A DNA stretch of 64,000 nt. It comes from Sporichthya polymorpha DSM 43042. Lineage in GTDB: Bacteria > Actinomycetota > Actinomycetes > Sporichthyales > Sporichthyaceae. Shown here piece by piece: positions 52,252 to 60,497 of the stretch (position 1 is the stretch's first letter; each line of letters begins with the position of its first letter). Under the pieces are notes generated by a model, which was not told the DNA's origin, did no database searches, and was given only the letters and a program-made list of their open reading frames with translations. Made by a program: the position numbers and the translations under genes. The stretch covers positions 4,749,057-4,813,056 of the forward strand of contig NZ_KB913029.1 in assembly GCF_000384115.1 (NCBI RefSeq), written 5' to 3'.

Positions 52252-52283
52252 GTGAGTGCGGCGGAGTCGACCGCCGCACTCAC
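52252..52283. terminator. 13-bp hairpin between convergent genes
   Basis: GTGAGTGCGGCGG and CCGCCGCACTCAC pair perfectly around an AGTCGA loop, between the acyl-CoA dehydrogenase and aldehyde dehydrogenase stops. No T tract is present on either side. Confidence 0.7.
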
Positions 52284-52294
52284 TCGCGGATTGG

Positions 52295-53704
52295 CTAGGC
52301 CAGCTTGCGCAGGATCTTCTGGTCGCGCTCGCTGTACGGCGGGTACATCAGTTTGAGGTCGGGCTTGGTCGGCATCTTCAGCGTGGCCTTGCGGTGGCTG
52401 AAGGCCTCGTAGCCCCACTTGCCGTGGTAGGCACCCATGCCGGAGTAGCCGACGCCGCCGAACGGCAGCTGCGGCGCGAGCACGTGCATGGCGATGTGGT
52501 TGGCCACCGCACCACCGCAGGGGACCTCGCTGAACAAGCGCTCGATCTCAGCCTTCGACTTGCTGAAGATGTAGGCCGCGAGCGGCTTCTCGCCCTCGTT
52601 GATGATCGCGATCGCGTGGTCGAGGGAGTCGACGTCGATGATCGGGAGGATCGGGCCGAAGATCTCGCCCTGCATGACCGGAGCGGTGCGGTCCGGGTTG
52701 AGGACGACGGTCGGCTCGATTGCGATCGAGGCCGGGTCCGCGTTGCCGCCGGTCTCGGGCTTGAGGCCCGTGAGCAGGCCGGTCAGCCGCTGGAACTGAC
52801 GGTCGTTCACGATGCGCTGCTTCTCCGGCGCGCCGGCGCGCATGTCGGACATGGCCTTCTTGAGCTCCGCGGCGAACTCTTCGCGAACGCTCTTCTCGAC
52901 CAGCAGGTAGTCCGGCGCGACGCAGGTCTGACCCGAGTTCAGCAGCTTGCCGAAGGAGATGCGGCGGGCGGCGACGCCGAGGTCGGCGTTCTTGGTGACG
53001 ATGACCGGGCTCTTGCCACCAAGCTCGAGGACGACCGGGGTCAGGTGCGGTGCACACGCCTCGGCGATCTTGCGGCCGATCTCGGTGCCGCCGGTGAAGA
53101 AGACCAGGTCCATCTTCTGGTCGATGATCTGCTGGGTGATCGCGGCGTCACCCTCCAGGACCGCGATCGCCTCGGAGTCGAGGTACTCGGGAATGAGGCG
53201 GGCCAGCGCGGCCGACGCGGCCGGCGCGTGCTCGGACGGCTTGACGACGCAGCAGTTGCCGGCGGCGACGGCGCCGATGAGCGGGCCGAGCGTCAGGTAG
53301 AAGGGGTAGTTCCACGGACCGATCACCAGGACGGTGCCCAGCGGCTCGTACCGGTAGGAGGCCTTGCCCGGCATCAGGGCCAGGGGCACGCCGGTACGGG
53401 TCGGCTTCATCCACTTCTTCAGGTGCTTGAGCGCGTACTCGGCCTCACCGACCGTCGACGCGATGTCGCCGAACCACGTCTCGTGCGGCGTACGCCCGAG
53501 GTCGGAGGCCAGCGCCTCGGCGAGCTCGGACTCGCGCTCGGTGACCAGCCGGATGATGCCTTCGAGCTGACGCTTGCGCCACTCCAGCGGAAGCGTGCGG
53601 CCCGTGCGGTGCACGGCACGCAGGCGCGCCACCGTCTCGGCGGCCAGCTGGGCGCCCGGGTCCGTCGTGGTGCTCGCGGTGGACCGGTCGGCGACTGAGG
53701 TCAT
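52295..53704 (-). CDS. Aldehyde dehydrogenase, class 3 (fatty aldehyde) type
   Basis: A 469-residue NAD(P)-dependent aldehyde dehydrogenase. The catalytic Glu lies in LELGGKSPVIV, the nucleophilic Cys in NSGQTCVAPDYLL, and the cofactor loop in FTGGTEIGRKIA. The C-terminal PFGGVGYSGMGAYHG and length match the class 3/CoA-independent fatty aldehyde group. It could finish oxidation of the aldehyde made by the P450 and alcohol dehydrogenase unit. ATG start. A GTTA-N8-TAAC element lies 31-46 bases upstream. Confidence 0.94.
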   Translation of the reverse strand: MTSVADRSTASTTTDPGAQLAAETVARLRAVHRTGRTLPLEWRKRQLEGIIRLVTERESELAEALASDLGRTPHETWFGDIASTVGEAEYALKHLKKWMKPTRTGVPLALMPGKASYRYEPLGTVLVIGPWNYPFYLTLGPLIGAVAAGNCCVVKPSEHAPAASAALARLIPEYLDSEAIAVLEGDAAITQQIIDQKMDLVFFTGGTEIGRKIAEACAPHLTPVVLELGGKSPVIVTKNADLGVAARRISFGKLLNSGQTCVAPDYLLVEKSVREEFAAELKKAMSDMRAGAPEKQRIVNDRQFQRLTGLLTGLKPETGGNADPASIAIEPTVVLNPDRTAPVMQGEIFGPILPIIDVDSLDHAIAIINEGEKPLAAYIFSKSKAEIERLFSEVPCGGAVANHIAMHVLAPQLPFGGVGYSGMGAYHGKWGYEAFSHRKATLKMPTKPDLKLMYPPYSERDQKILRKLA

Positions 53705-53734
53705 GGGATAACCGTCCTGGATCTCGTCTGCGGC

Positions 53735-53750
53735 GTTAGTGATGGATAAC
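53735..53750 (-). promoter_or_regulatory. GTTA-N8-TAAC inverted repeat upstream of aldehyde dehydrogenase
   Basis: GTTAGTGATGGATAAC has 4-bp arms and the same 8-base gap as the repeat at 45579-45598. It sits in the promoter region of the minus-strand aldehyde dehydrogenase gene. Confidence 0.4.
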
Positions 53751-53813
53751 TCTGACCGGCAATCCTATCCCGCACGAAGGGCCCGCGGCTAGGCCCGATG
53801 TCGCCCGGAACCA

Positions 53814-53843
53814 TTGACGGGCGACGTGATTCGTCGTTAACGT
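53814..53843 (+). promoter_or_regulatory. Promoter of leaderless DinB/MDMPI-like gene
   Basis: TTGACG, an 18-base spacer and TAACGT end six bases before the ATG at 53850, with no ribosome-binding sequence. This is the pattern of a leaderless actinobacterial transcript. Confidence 0.7.
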
Positions 53844-53849
53844 GACCCC

Positions 53850-54635
53850 ATGGCACTGGATCGGGCTGCGGCCTTTCAGAACGACCGGGTTCACATCCTC
53901 ACCCTGCTCCGCGACCTGCGCGAGGACGAGTGGGCGGCGCCGAGCAAGTGCGCCGGCTGGGCGGTCCGCGACGTGGTCTCCCACATGGGCGCGGCGTGTC
54001 ACGGGACGTTCACTCCGTGGGTGCTCAAGCTCCTGGCGGGCAAGGACATCGAGGCGGCGAACAACCGCGACGCCGAGAAGCGGCGCTCGTGGGAGCCGGC
54101 CAAGCTCCTCCGCGAGTACGAGGTGTGGGGCAACCGGTGCGTGCCGGTGATGAAGGTGGTCCAGGCTCCCGGTGCCCGTTCGCTGCCCGTGCGTGTCGCC
54201 GAGGTCGGTGCCTACCCGGCGAAGCTGTTGACGAGCGCCTTCGTCTTCGACCACGGTCTCCACGCCCGCTACGACATCGCCGCCGCCCTCGGCCGCACGA
54301 TGCCCGCGCAGGACGAGAACGCTCTCGCCACCTCGATCGAGTGGATGATCGCCGGCCTCTCCCCCATGAGCGGCGACCGCCTGTCCTGGCTCTCCGCCCC
54401 GGTCGAGTTCCGCCTCGTCGGCCCCGGTGGCGGGACGTGGACCGTCGCACCCGGCGCGAAGCGGGTGAAGGTGACGGAGGGCCCGTCCTCCAGCGCCGCC
54501 GTCACGATCGAGGGCCCGGCCACCACCTTCCCGATCTGGGGCACCGACCGCGAACCCTGGCGCGAGGCCGGCATCGCCATCAAGGGCGACGAGGAGATCG
54601 GCACCAGGTTCCTCGACACCAAGCGGATCATCTGA
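53850..54635 (+). CDS. Mycothiol-dependent maleylpyruvate isomerase-like protein
   Basis: A 261-residue DinB/MDMPI superfamily protein. The N-terminal helix pair with HILTLLRDLREDEWAAPSKCAGWAVRDVVSHM holds the first metal-ligand region, and the later AFVFDHGLHARYDIAAAL holds a DH...HxxD-type set of ligands. A C-terminal SCP2-like beta part follows. The family includes mycothiol-dependent isomerases and S-transferases, which are actinobacterial. The ATG is fixed by a leaderless promoter. It is monocistronic with a terminator at 54666. Confidence 0.85.
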   Translation: MALDRAAAFQNDRVHILTLLRDLREDEWAAPSKCAGWAVRDVVSHMGAACHGTFTPWVLKLLAGKDIEAANNRDAEKRRSWEPAKLLREYEVWGNRCVPVMKVVQAPGARSLPVRVAEVGAYPAKLLTSAFVFDHGLHARYDIAAALGRTMPAQDENALATSIEWMIAGLSPMSGDRLSWLSAPVEFRLVGPGGGTWTVAPGAKRVKVTEGPSSSAAVTIEGPATTFPIWGTDREPWREAGIAIKGDEEIGTRFLDTKRII

Positions 54636-54665
54636 GGCCGCGAACGACGCTTCGTCGAACCCGCG

Positions 54666-54696
54666 AGGTCGGGCCAGAACTCTTCTGGCCCGACCT
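54666..54696 (+). terminator. 14-bp hairpin terminator
   Basis: AGGTCGGGCCAGAA and TTCTGGCCCGACCT pair perfectly around CTC, 30 bases past the stop at 54635. It is followed by CTTG rather than a long T run. Confidence 0.75.
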
Positions 54697-54698
54697 CT

Positions 54699-54726
54699 TG
54701 CGTTCCGGAGCGGACCGGGGTAGTCT
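54699..54726 (+). promoter_or_regulatory. Promoter of the LexA-controlled HNH gene
   Basis: TTGCGT, a 16-base spacer and TAGTCT end eight bases before the ATG at 54735, so the transcript should be leaderless. The LexA-type box begins at the next base after the -10 element. Confidence 0.5.
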
Positions 54727-54742
54727 TCGAACATATGTTCGA
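54727..54742. promoter_or_regulatory. LexA (SOS) box over the start codon
   Basis: TCGAACATATGTTCGA is a perfect 16-bp palindrome matching the actinobacterial SOS-box consensus TCGAAC-N4-GTTCGA. The start codon ATG is at its centre-right (54735-54737). A bound repressor would cover the transcription and translation start. Confidence 0.9.
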
Positions 54743-56342
54743 GCAGCTGATCCAACCGGACGAGGTCGACGGGATCGACCTCGCTGAGCTGCGCGCGGGT
54801 CTGTGGCACGTTCCGGAGGACGAACCGCCCGCCGAGCATGTGGAGGCCACGCTGGCGCGGGTGCTCGCGGAGGCGGACGCGCGGGTGTGGGACGACCCGC
54901 CGCCGGAGGTCGCGGCGCTGCTCGACCGGTGCTCGCGTGAGGAGTCCGAGCAGACGGAGAGGTCGTTCTCGGCCGCGGATGCGGAGCGGTGGCGGGAGCG
55001 GGAGGCGACCGCGTTCGCGTTGTGGGAGCAGGAGTACGCCACCACCGACGGGATGCTCCAGCGCATCGTCCGCTCGCGGGCCGATGCGGCCCGGTGCAAC
55101 GGTGCTGAGTTGCGGGGGATGGCGGAGTTCGCGATGCAGCGGGCGCAGGAGGCCGCGGTTGCGGTCGCGCAGGCCGCGGCCGAGGGCGCCACCCGTGAGG
55201 AGTTGGAGGCGGTGATCGAGGCCGCGGAGTCCTCCGCCGCGGCCGAGCTCGGTGTGGTGTTGCACCTGTCCCCGTCCGCGGCCCGCGCGCGCAGTGATTT
55301 CGCCTCCGGGTTGTTGCGGCGCCTGCCTGAGACCTTGAAGGCCCTGGAGGCCGGGGTGCTCACCGAACGGGCGGCGAAGGTTCTGTGGGAGGAGACCCGG
55401 GACCTGAATGTCGCCGATGCGGCGCGGGTCGAGCGGGACTGCCTGGACAAGGCGAAGAACCTGACCCCGGCCTCGTTCGGGCGCCGGGTGCGTAAGCGGG
55501 TGGAGGAGCTCGACCCCGCCGCCGCGCGTAAGCGGCACGAGCGGGCCCGCACCGAACGCCGGGTCTCGATGAGTCCGGCCGGGGACGGGATGGCGTGGAT
55601 CTCCCTGTTGCTGCCGGCCGAGGAGGCGATGGCGGTCTACGGGGTGATCGATGCCGCCGCCCGCCTGAAGGTCCCCGGCGACCCCAGGACCCTGGATCAG
55701 CGCAAGGCCGACGCCGCGGTCGACCTGATCACCCGCCCCGGCAACCAGGACCCCCGCGTCGGCTATGTCGTGCACATGCACGGCGAGAACGCATCTGGCG
55801 AAAGCTCGTCTGAGCCTGAGGACTCCGGGTTCGTGCAGGTTCAGGGTGGGGAACGGATCCCGGCGGCGCGGGCGCGGGCCAAGGCGGACCTGACGGTGTA
55901 TCACCCGTCAGTGCCGGTGGACATCGCCGCGCTGCTCGCGGACTACAACTCCCGCGCCGACGTCTACCGACCCCCGGCCAGGCTCAAGCGGGCGATCCGG
56001 GCGCGGGACCGGCACTGCCGGTTCCCCGGCTGCCGGGTCCCGGCCGACCGGTGCGAACTGGACCACACCATCGCCTTCGAGATCGGCGGCCGGACCGTCT
56101 ATTTCAATCTCTCGGCGTTGTGCAAGTTCCACCATCGGATCAAACACATGCCGGGATGGACGTGCTCGCAGGACGAGCACGGGGTCCTGACCTGGACCAC
56201 CCCCACCGGGCAAGTGTTCATCACCCGACCACCCCCACCGGTCGGGGACGAACCCCCCGACTTCGAACAACCCGCCCCCACACCCTGGGCCCGGGCTGCT
56301 TCGAGGACCGCCGATTTCGACGAGGACAACCCGCCGTTCTGA
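54735..56342 (+). CDS. DUF222/HNH endonuclease-domain protein (13E12-like)
   Basis: A 535-residue protein with the DUF222 helical domain (about residues 80-330) and a C-terminal HNH nuclease motif: RDRHCRFPGC, then CELDHTIAFEIGG, with the metal-binding His and the later CKFHHRIKHMPGW. This is the 13E12 repeat family known from mycobacteria, several members of which are LexA-controlled (from memory). Its start codon lies inside a perfect LexA box. The molecular job of the family is not established; DNA cleavage is inferred from the HNH fold. Confidence 0.92.
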   Translation: MFEQLIQPDEVDGIDLAELRAGLWHVPEDEPPAEHVEATLARVLAEADARVWDDPPPEVAALLDRCSREESEQTERSFSAADAERWREREATAFALWEQEYATTDGMLQRIVRSRADAARCNGAELRGMAEFAMQRAQEAAVAVAQAAAEGATREELEAVIEAAESSAAAELGVVLHLSPSAARARSDFASGLLRRLPETLKALEAGVLTERAAKVLWEETRDLNVADAARVERDCLDKAKNLTPASFGRRVRKRVEELDPAAARKRHERARTERRVSMSPAGDGMAWISLLLPAEEAMAVYGVIDAAARLKVPGDPRTLDQRKADAAVDLITRPGNQDPRVGYVVHMHGENASGESSSEPEDSGFVQVQGGERIPAARARAKADLTVYHPSVPVDIAALLADYNSRADVYRPPARLKRAIRARDRHCRFPGCRVPADRCELDHTIAFEIGGRTVYFNLSALCKFHHRIKHMPGWTCSQDEHGVLTWTTPTGQVFITRPPPPVGDEPPDFEQPAPTPWARAASRTADFDEDNPPF

Positions 56343-56344
56343 CC

Positions 56345-56368
56345 AGCGGGCACCTGAGGGTGCCCGCT
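56345..56368. terminator. 10-bp hairpin after the HNH gene
   Basis: AGCGGGCACC and GGTGCCCGCT form a stem with a four-base loop immediately after the stop at 56342 and before the convergent gene. Weak U tract only. Confidence 0.65.
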
Positions 56369-56378
56369 TGTCAGCGCG

Positions 56379-57176
56379 TCAGTGCGCGGCGGCAGGGGCG
56401 GGTCGACCGGGGCCGGCGGCGCCGGCGAAGGCCTGAGCGATGGTCATCCACTGCTCGGCGATCGGGCCGGTCCGGACGAGCTGAGTCTCCGCCAGATTCC
56501 GACGCTGGGTCACGACCAGGCAGAACTCGAGCGCGTCACCGGTGACGCGGTTCTCGGCGTCCTCGGGACCCCAGGTCCAGAGGCTGCCGTCCGGGGCCGT
56601 GAGCTCGACACGGACCGGGTCCTCCGGCGCCTCCAGCCGGCGCACGCGGTAGCTGTAGGCGCGCGCACCGATGCCGATGTGCGCGACGTGCTTCAGGCGC
56701 TCGGTCGCTGGCCGGGTCACGCCGAGCGTGTCGGCGATGTCCTGCCCGTGCGCCCAGGTCTCCATGATCCGCGCGGTCACCGAGGACGCGACGCTCATCG
56801 CCGGGCCGTACCAGGGCACGCGCTCCTTGGGATCGCGCTCCCCCGCCTGCGTGATCAGCTCGAGGCGCGCACGCCGGAACCAGGCGTGCAGCTCGGGCAC
56901 CGGCATCGATCGGCACTCGACGGCGATGCGGTCCGGGAAGTCCATCCCGGCGGCGATGTGCTCGGCCGCCTCGGCCTGGAAACGCTCCGGGTCGGTCATG
57001 GCGAGCGCCGCGGCCTGGTCGAAGAACGCGAGGTGCGAGATCTGGTCGCGGATCGCCCAGCCCTCGGCCGGCGTGGGCCGCTCCCAGTCGGCCTCGGTCA
57101 GCCCGGCGAGCATCTGCTCGACAATCTCGGTCTCCGCCGCCAGATCGGTGACCAGCTGCGACATCAGGCCGGACAT
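56379..57176 (-). CDS. DinB/MDMPI-like protein, TIGR03084 type
   Basis: A 265-residue metal-binding protein of the mycothiol/DinB superfamily. TPAEGWAIRDQISHLAFFDQ and METWAHGQDIADTLG (with WxHGxD) carry the metal ligands of the family, and a C-terminal beta-rich part (RVELTAPDGSLWTWGP) resembles SCP2. It fits the TIGR03084 group. It starts 48 bases from the module B regulators and reads in the same direction, so read-through from those genes is possible. Substrate unknown. Confidence 0.85.
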   Translation of the reverse strand: MSGLMSQLVTDLAAETEIVEQMLAGLTEADWERPTPAEGWAIRDQISHLAFFDQAAALAMTDPERFQAEAAEHIAAGMDFPDRIAVECRSMPVPELHAWFRRARLELITQAGERDPKERVPWYGPAMSVASSVTARIMETWAHGQDIADTLGVTRPATERLKHVAHIGIGARAYSYRVRRLEAPEDPVRVELTAPDGSLWTWGPEDAENRVTGDALEFCLVVTQRRNLAETQLVRTGPIAEQWMTIAQAFAGAAGPGRPAPAAAH

Positions 57177-57224
57177 GGGCGAGGTCCTTTCCGTCGGGAT
57201 GCGGCCGCGGACCGCAACACCATG

Positions 57225-58343
57225 TTATCCGCGATTCACATCGCTCGCGACTCTCCCCAGATAGTGCGCGATCGCCTGGGACCGGTTCGAGGCCCCCAGT
57301 TTCGCCAAGATGTGCTTCACGTGCACCTTCACCGTGCCCTCGCTCATCACCAGCCGCTCCGCGATCTCCGCGTTACGCGCCCCACTGGCGACCAGTTCGA
57401 GCACCTGGCGTTCCCGGCCGGTGAGCGCCGCCAGCCGGTCGTCCAACACGGCCGCGGCGGGCGCGATCGGCGGAACGGGGTCGGCGCCGAGGGCGGCCGT
57501 GAGCTCGATCGCCGACTCGGTCAGTTGCTCGGTCGTCGCGTTGAGCACGGCCAGCAGGTCCCGGAGTTGCTGCTGCTGCAGCCGCATGCTCTCCAGCAGC
57601 GCCGTCCGCTCGTACAGGTGCCCGAAGCCTTGGGCGAATCGGCTCAGGACGTCCCGATCGGTGGCGTCGCAGGCCGGTCCGTCCGGGCCGTGGTCGCCGT
57701 GCAGCAGGCCGATCACCGTCCCGGCCGGGGCAATGGGAGCAACCACGTACGGCGGCCCGGACGGCCATCCCGGAGCGGCCCCCGTCCGGTCCTGAACCAG
57801 GACCGCCCGGCTCTCGGCGACCACCCGGCCCTCGGGGCCGACGCGCGGACGCAGCACGAGCACCCGACCACGCAACTCCTGCCACGGGTCATCGGCGCCG
57901 GCGTGGACGATCCACGGCACCCACGCCCCCTCCTCGACCCGCGACAGCACCACGCGCTGCAGGCCGCAGCTGCGCGCGACCTCGGCACCCGCCCGGTCGA
58001 GCAGGTCCGCCGTGTACGGCGCCCCCCGCAGCCGGGCCAACCCTCGCTCGCACTGGGCCAGGCGCAGATGTCGGTCGGCGAGCTCCTGCCGACGCAGCTG
58101 CGCGTACGTCTCCTGCAGATCAGCGAACGCGCCGGCCAGCGCGGGATCCGCGTCTCCGCTCGCCGCCAGCCGCGCCAGGCAGCGATCGCTCAGCTCCGCC
58201 GCCGCCTCCGACAACGCGGTGGCGACGGCGCCCGACGGGGTGACCGGGAAGTCCGCTCCGATCACCTCCGCAAGGCCGCGCAGCCGGGTCACCACTGCGG
58301 AGTACGCGCGCCGGTTGCGACCGACGTCAGGGGGCGGCGGCAC
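57225..58343 (-). CDS. GAF-LuxR transcriptional regulator, second of tandem pair B
   Basis: A 372-residue regulator from GTG 58343 (GGAG seven bases upstream). An earlier GTG at 58385 is in frame but would overlap the first pair gene by 59 bases, so the shorter form is preferred. The GAF domain has EEGAWVPWIV, YVVAPIAPAGTVIGLLHGDH and [23 protein letters not shown]. The C-terminal LuxR helix-turn-helix is LTGRERQVLELVASGARNAE with TVKVHVKHILAKLGASN. It matches the second gene of pair A, sharing [13 protein letters not shown]. Confidence 0.9.
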   Translation of the reverse strand: MPPPPDVGRNRRAYSAVVTRLRGLAEVIGADFPVTPSGAVATALSEAAAELSDRCLARLAASGDADPALAGAFADLQETYAQLRRQELADRHLRLAQCERGLARLRGAPYTADLLDRAGAEVARSCGLQRVVLSRVEEGAWVPWIVHAGADDPWQELRGRVLVLRPRVGPEGRVVAESRAVLVQDRTGAAPGWPSGPPYVVAPIAPAGTVIGLLHGDHGPDGPACDATDRDVLSRFAQGFGHLYERTALLESMRLQQQQLRDLLAVLNATTEQLTESAIELTAALGADPVPPIAPAAAVLDDRLAALTGRERQVLELVASGARNAEIAERLVMSEGTVKVHVKHILAKLGASNRSQAIAHYLGRVASDVNRG

Positions 58344-59451
58344 GACCGCGCTCCAGCAGGAGGAATCGGGAGACCGCCTCGGCACGGTTCGCCGCCTTGA
58401 GCTTGTGCGTCACCCGGCTGACGTGGGCCTTGACCGTCGACTCACTGATCACCAGCCGCTCGGCGATGTCGGTGTTCCGCGCTCCCGCCACCATGAGCTC
58501 GAGGACCTCGCGCTCACGGCGGCTGAACATCGGCACCGCGCCGGCCGGTCCCGTGCTCTCCGTCCCCGCCGGCCGCGGTCGTTCCCGCCGCGCCAGCAGC
58601 AGCTCCGCCGAACTCAGCTCGGCAAGATTGCGCTCGGCGGCCACGAACGCCTCGCGCAGGTGCGCGCGCTGCTGGTCCAGCCGCTGCGAGAGCACCAGGT
58701 GCTGGAAGATGAGCCCGAAGCCCTCCGCGAACGTCCAGAGGTTGTCCCGGTCGTGGTCGGTGAGCTCGCGACTGCCGACCCAGCGGTCGCCCTGCAGGAA
58801 CCCGATCACCTCCCCGCTCGGCATCACCGGAGAGGCGATGTAGCCGACGCTCTCGGCCGCCTCGACGAGCTCGCGGTCGACACCGGCGTCCTGGGCGGAG
58901 ACCAGCGCGGCGCACCGGCGTCGCACCAGGTCGTTCTCCAAGGTCCCCGCCCGGAGCGGGATCCACTGCTCGGTGAGGTACGCCCGCGTGCGGGCGGCGA
59001 CGTCGGGATCGACGCCGGGTGAGATCCACACGGCCTCGGCTCGCCACGTGGAGCCGCGTCGTCGACTGACCACCGTGCGGTCGAGATCGCAGCAGTGCGC
59101 GAGTTCGGCGGCGGCAGCCTCGAGCAGCTCGCCGACGTCGGGAATCGCCCGCAGGCGGCCGAGGCTCTCGTGAATCCGGTCGACGGCCGCGAAGCGGCGC
59201 GAGACCGCGTCCTCGGCCAGGTCCGCCCCGGCCCGCGTGAGGTCGGCGAGGGCTCGCCCCAGCGCTCCAAGGTCCATCCCGGGCGCTGCCGGGCGGCGCA
59301 GGACCGCGGCGAGCTTCGCCGTCGTGTCCTCCAGCGCGTCGGTCAACCGACGCCGCCCGGCCCGGTCCTGTCGTCCGCCCCCGGCCAGCGCGGCCGCCGC
59401 CCGCTCGCGGAGCTCGGCGGCCTGCTCCAGCAGCAGCGCCAGGGACGTCAT
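58327..59451 (-). CDS. GAF-LuxR transcriptional regulator, first of tandem pair B
   Basis: A 374-residue regulator. The GAF domain (about 95-260) has [37 protein letters not shown] and [14 protein letters not shown]. The C-terminal LuxR helix-turn-helix is FSRREREVLELMVAGARNTD with TVKAHVSRVTHKLKAANRAE. It is very close to the first gene of pair A and stands in the same position, divergent from an AveC-like membrane protein gene. It overlaps its partner gene, so both should be made together. Confidence 0.92.
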   Translation of the reverse strand: MTSLALLLEQAAELRERAAAALAGGGRQDRAGRRRLTDALEDTTAKLAAVLRRPAAPGMDLGALGRALADLTRAGADLAEDAVSRRFAAVDRIHESLGRLRAIPDVGELLEAAAAELAHCCDLDRTVVSRRRGSTWRAEAVWISPGVDPDVAARTRAYLTEQWIPLRAGTLENDLVRRRCAALVSAQDAGVDRELVEAAESVGYIASPVMPSGEVIGFLQGDRWVGSRELTDHDRDNLWTFAEGFGLIFQHLVLSQRLDQQRAHLREAFVAAERNLAELSSAELLLARRERPRPAGTESTGPAGAVPMFSRREREVLELMVAGARNTDIAERLVISESTVKAHVSRVTHKLKAANRAEAVSRFLLLERGRAAAP

Positions 59452-59509
59452 GGCGACGTTTCTACCACTAATGGCTACCTAAATCGGCACGGTAGGGAGA
59501 GGCCGGCAT

Positions 59510-59525
59510 GTTTATCACGATTTAC
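59510..59525 (+). promoter_or_regulatory. GTTTATCnnnATTWAC box upstream of AveC-like gene B
   Basis: GTTTATCACGATTTAC lies 45-60 bases before ATG 59570. It matches the box at 18564-18579 at 12 of 16 positions, including all of GTTTATC and ATT.AC. Confidence 0.45.
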
Positions 59526-59569
59526 CGTTGACCGTCCGCCGTTCCGGGCCAATCGTCAAAGGAGATCGA

Positions 59570-60430
59570 ATGGGTGCTGTACCCGAGGAGGTCATGCAGC
59601 GCGAGCTGGACATGGCCTGGCAACACGTCTTCACGTGGGGCAGCTACGGGATCACCGTCGCGATGCTGGTGTGGGCCTTCTACCTCGGCCGCGCCCACCG
59701 CACCTCCTTCTACGTGCTGGCGTCGCTCGGTGTGTTCATCGGCGCCTTCGCCGAGCCGATCTACGACGTCCTGTTCGACCTCTGGTTCTACGACGTGCAC
59801 AACGGCGAGGGCGGCGCGATGTACTCGCACTTCACCGCCTTCGAACGCGTGCAGCCGGTGTGGACGCACAGCGGTTACCTGATCCTCTACGCGGGCCCGG
59901 TGCTCTACGCGGGTTGGAAGATGTACCAGGGCCTGGCGACGCCCAAGTTCCTGTTCGGGATCTGGGGCGTCGAGATCGTCACCTCCTGCGTCTTCGAGGT
60001 GATCGGCACCGGGACGAACGTCTACACGTACTACGGCCCGTACGAGATGCGGATCTGGAACTACCCGTTGGTGATCGGCGTCCTCGAGGGCACGCAGACC
60101 ATCCTGTTCACGGTGCTGGCCGTCAACCTGTGGCGCCGCATCAAGTCCGGATGGGGCATGGCGAGCCTGCTGTACGCGCACCCGTTCACGATGTTCGGCA
60201 CCAACGTCGGCATCGGCGCCCCGCTGATCGTGGCACTGCACCTCGACGACGAGGGTGGCGTCACCTTCGCGAGCGAACTGGTCTGGGTCGCCACGTTCCT
60301 CGTGTACGGCCTGTGTGCCTTGGCCGTCCTGGGCGCGACGAAGTTCCTGCCCGAGCCGCTGGATCCGGCCGAGGAGCCGACCGGCCGCCGCCGGGACGCG
60401 GCTCCGCACCGGGAGAGTGTCGGGGTCTGA
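59570..60430 (+). CDS. AveC-like (spirocyclase family) multipass membrane protein, module B
   Basis: A 286-residue membrane protein with about seven hydrophobic segments. Conserved with the module A copy: AEPIYD, QPVW, TYYG followed by NYP and a Glu. ATG 59570 with AAGGAG seven bases upstream is chosen over an in-frame start 42 bases earlier. It is divergent from the two GAF-LuxR genes of pair B, 118 bases apart. A transmembrane enzyme acting on a hydrophobic metabolite is likely from the family, but the reaction is unknown. Confidence 0.7.
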   Translation: MGAVPEEVMQRELDMAWQHVFTWGSYGITVAMLVWAFYLGRAHRTSFYVLASLGVFIGAFAEPIYDVLFDLWFYDVHNGEGGAMYSHFTAFERVQPVWTHSGYLILYAGPVLYAGWKMYQGLATPKFLFGIWGVEIVTSCVFEVIGTGTNVYTYYGPYEMRIWNYPLVIGVLEGTQTILFTVLAVNLWRRIKSGWGMASLLYAHPFTMFGTNVGIGAPLIVALHLDDEGGVTFASELVWVATFLVYGLCALAVLGATKFLPEPLDPAEEPTGRRRDAAPHRESVGV

Positions 60431-60441
60431 CGCGGCCTCAC

Positions 60442-60476
60442 CGAAGGGCCCGGCACCGTTGGTGCCGGGCCCTTCG
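60442..60476. terminator. 16-bp bidirectional hairpin
   Basis: CGAAGGGCCCGGCACC and GGTGCCGGGCCCTTCG pair perfectly around GTT between two convergent genes. It should stop both. Confidence 0.8.
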
Positions 60477-60497
60477 TCGTCCTTCGCTGACGAGAGA

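Noticed and set aside
53736-55904. A 722-codon open frame on the minus strand opposite the MDMPI-like and HNH genes
   Set aside because: It lacks family motifs and crosses two real genes and a terminator.
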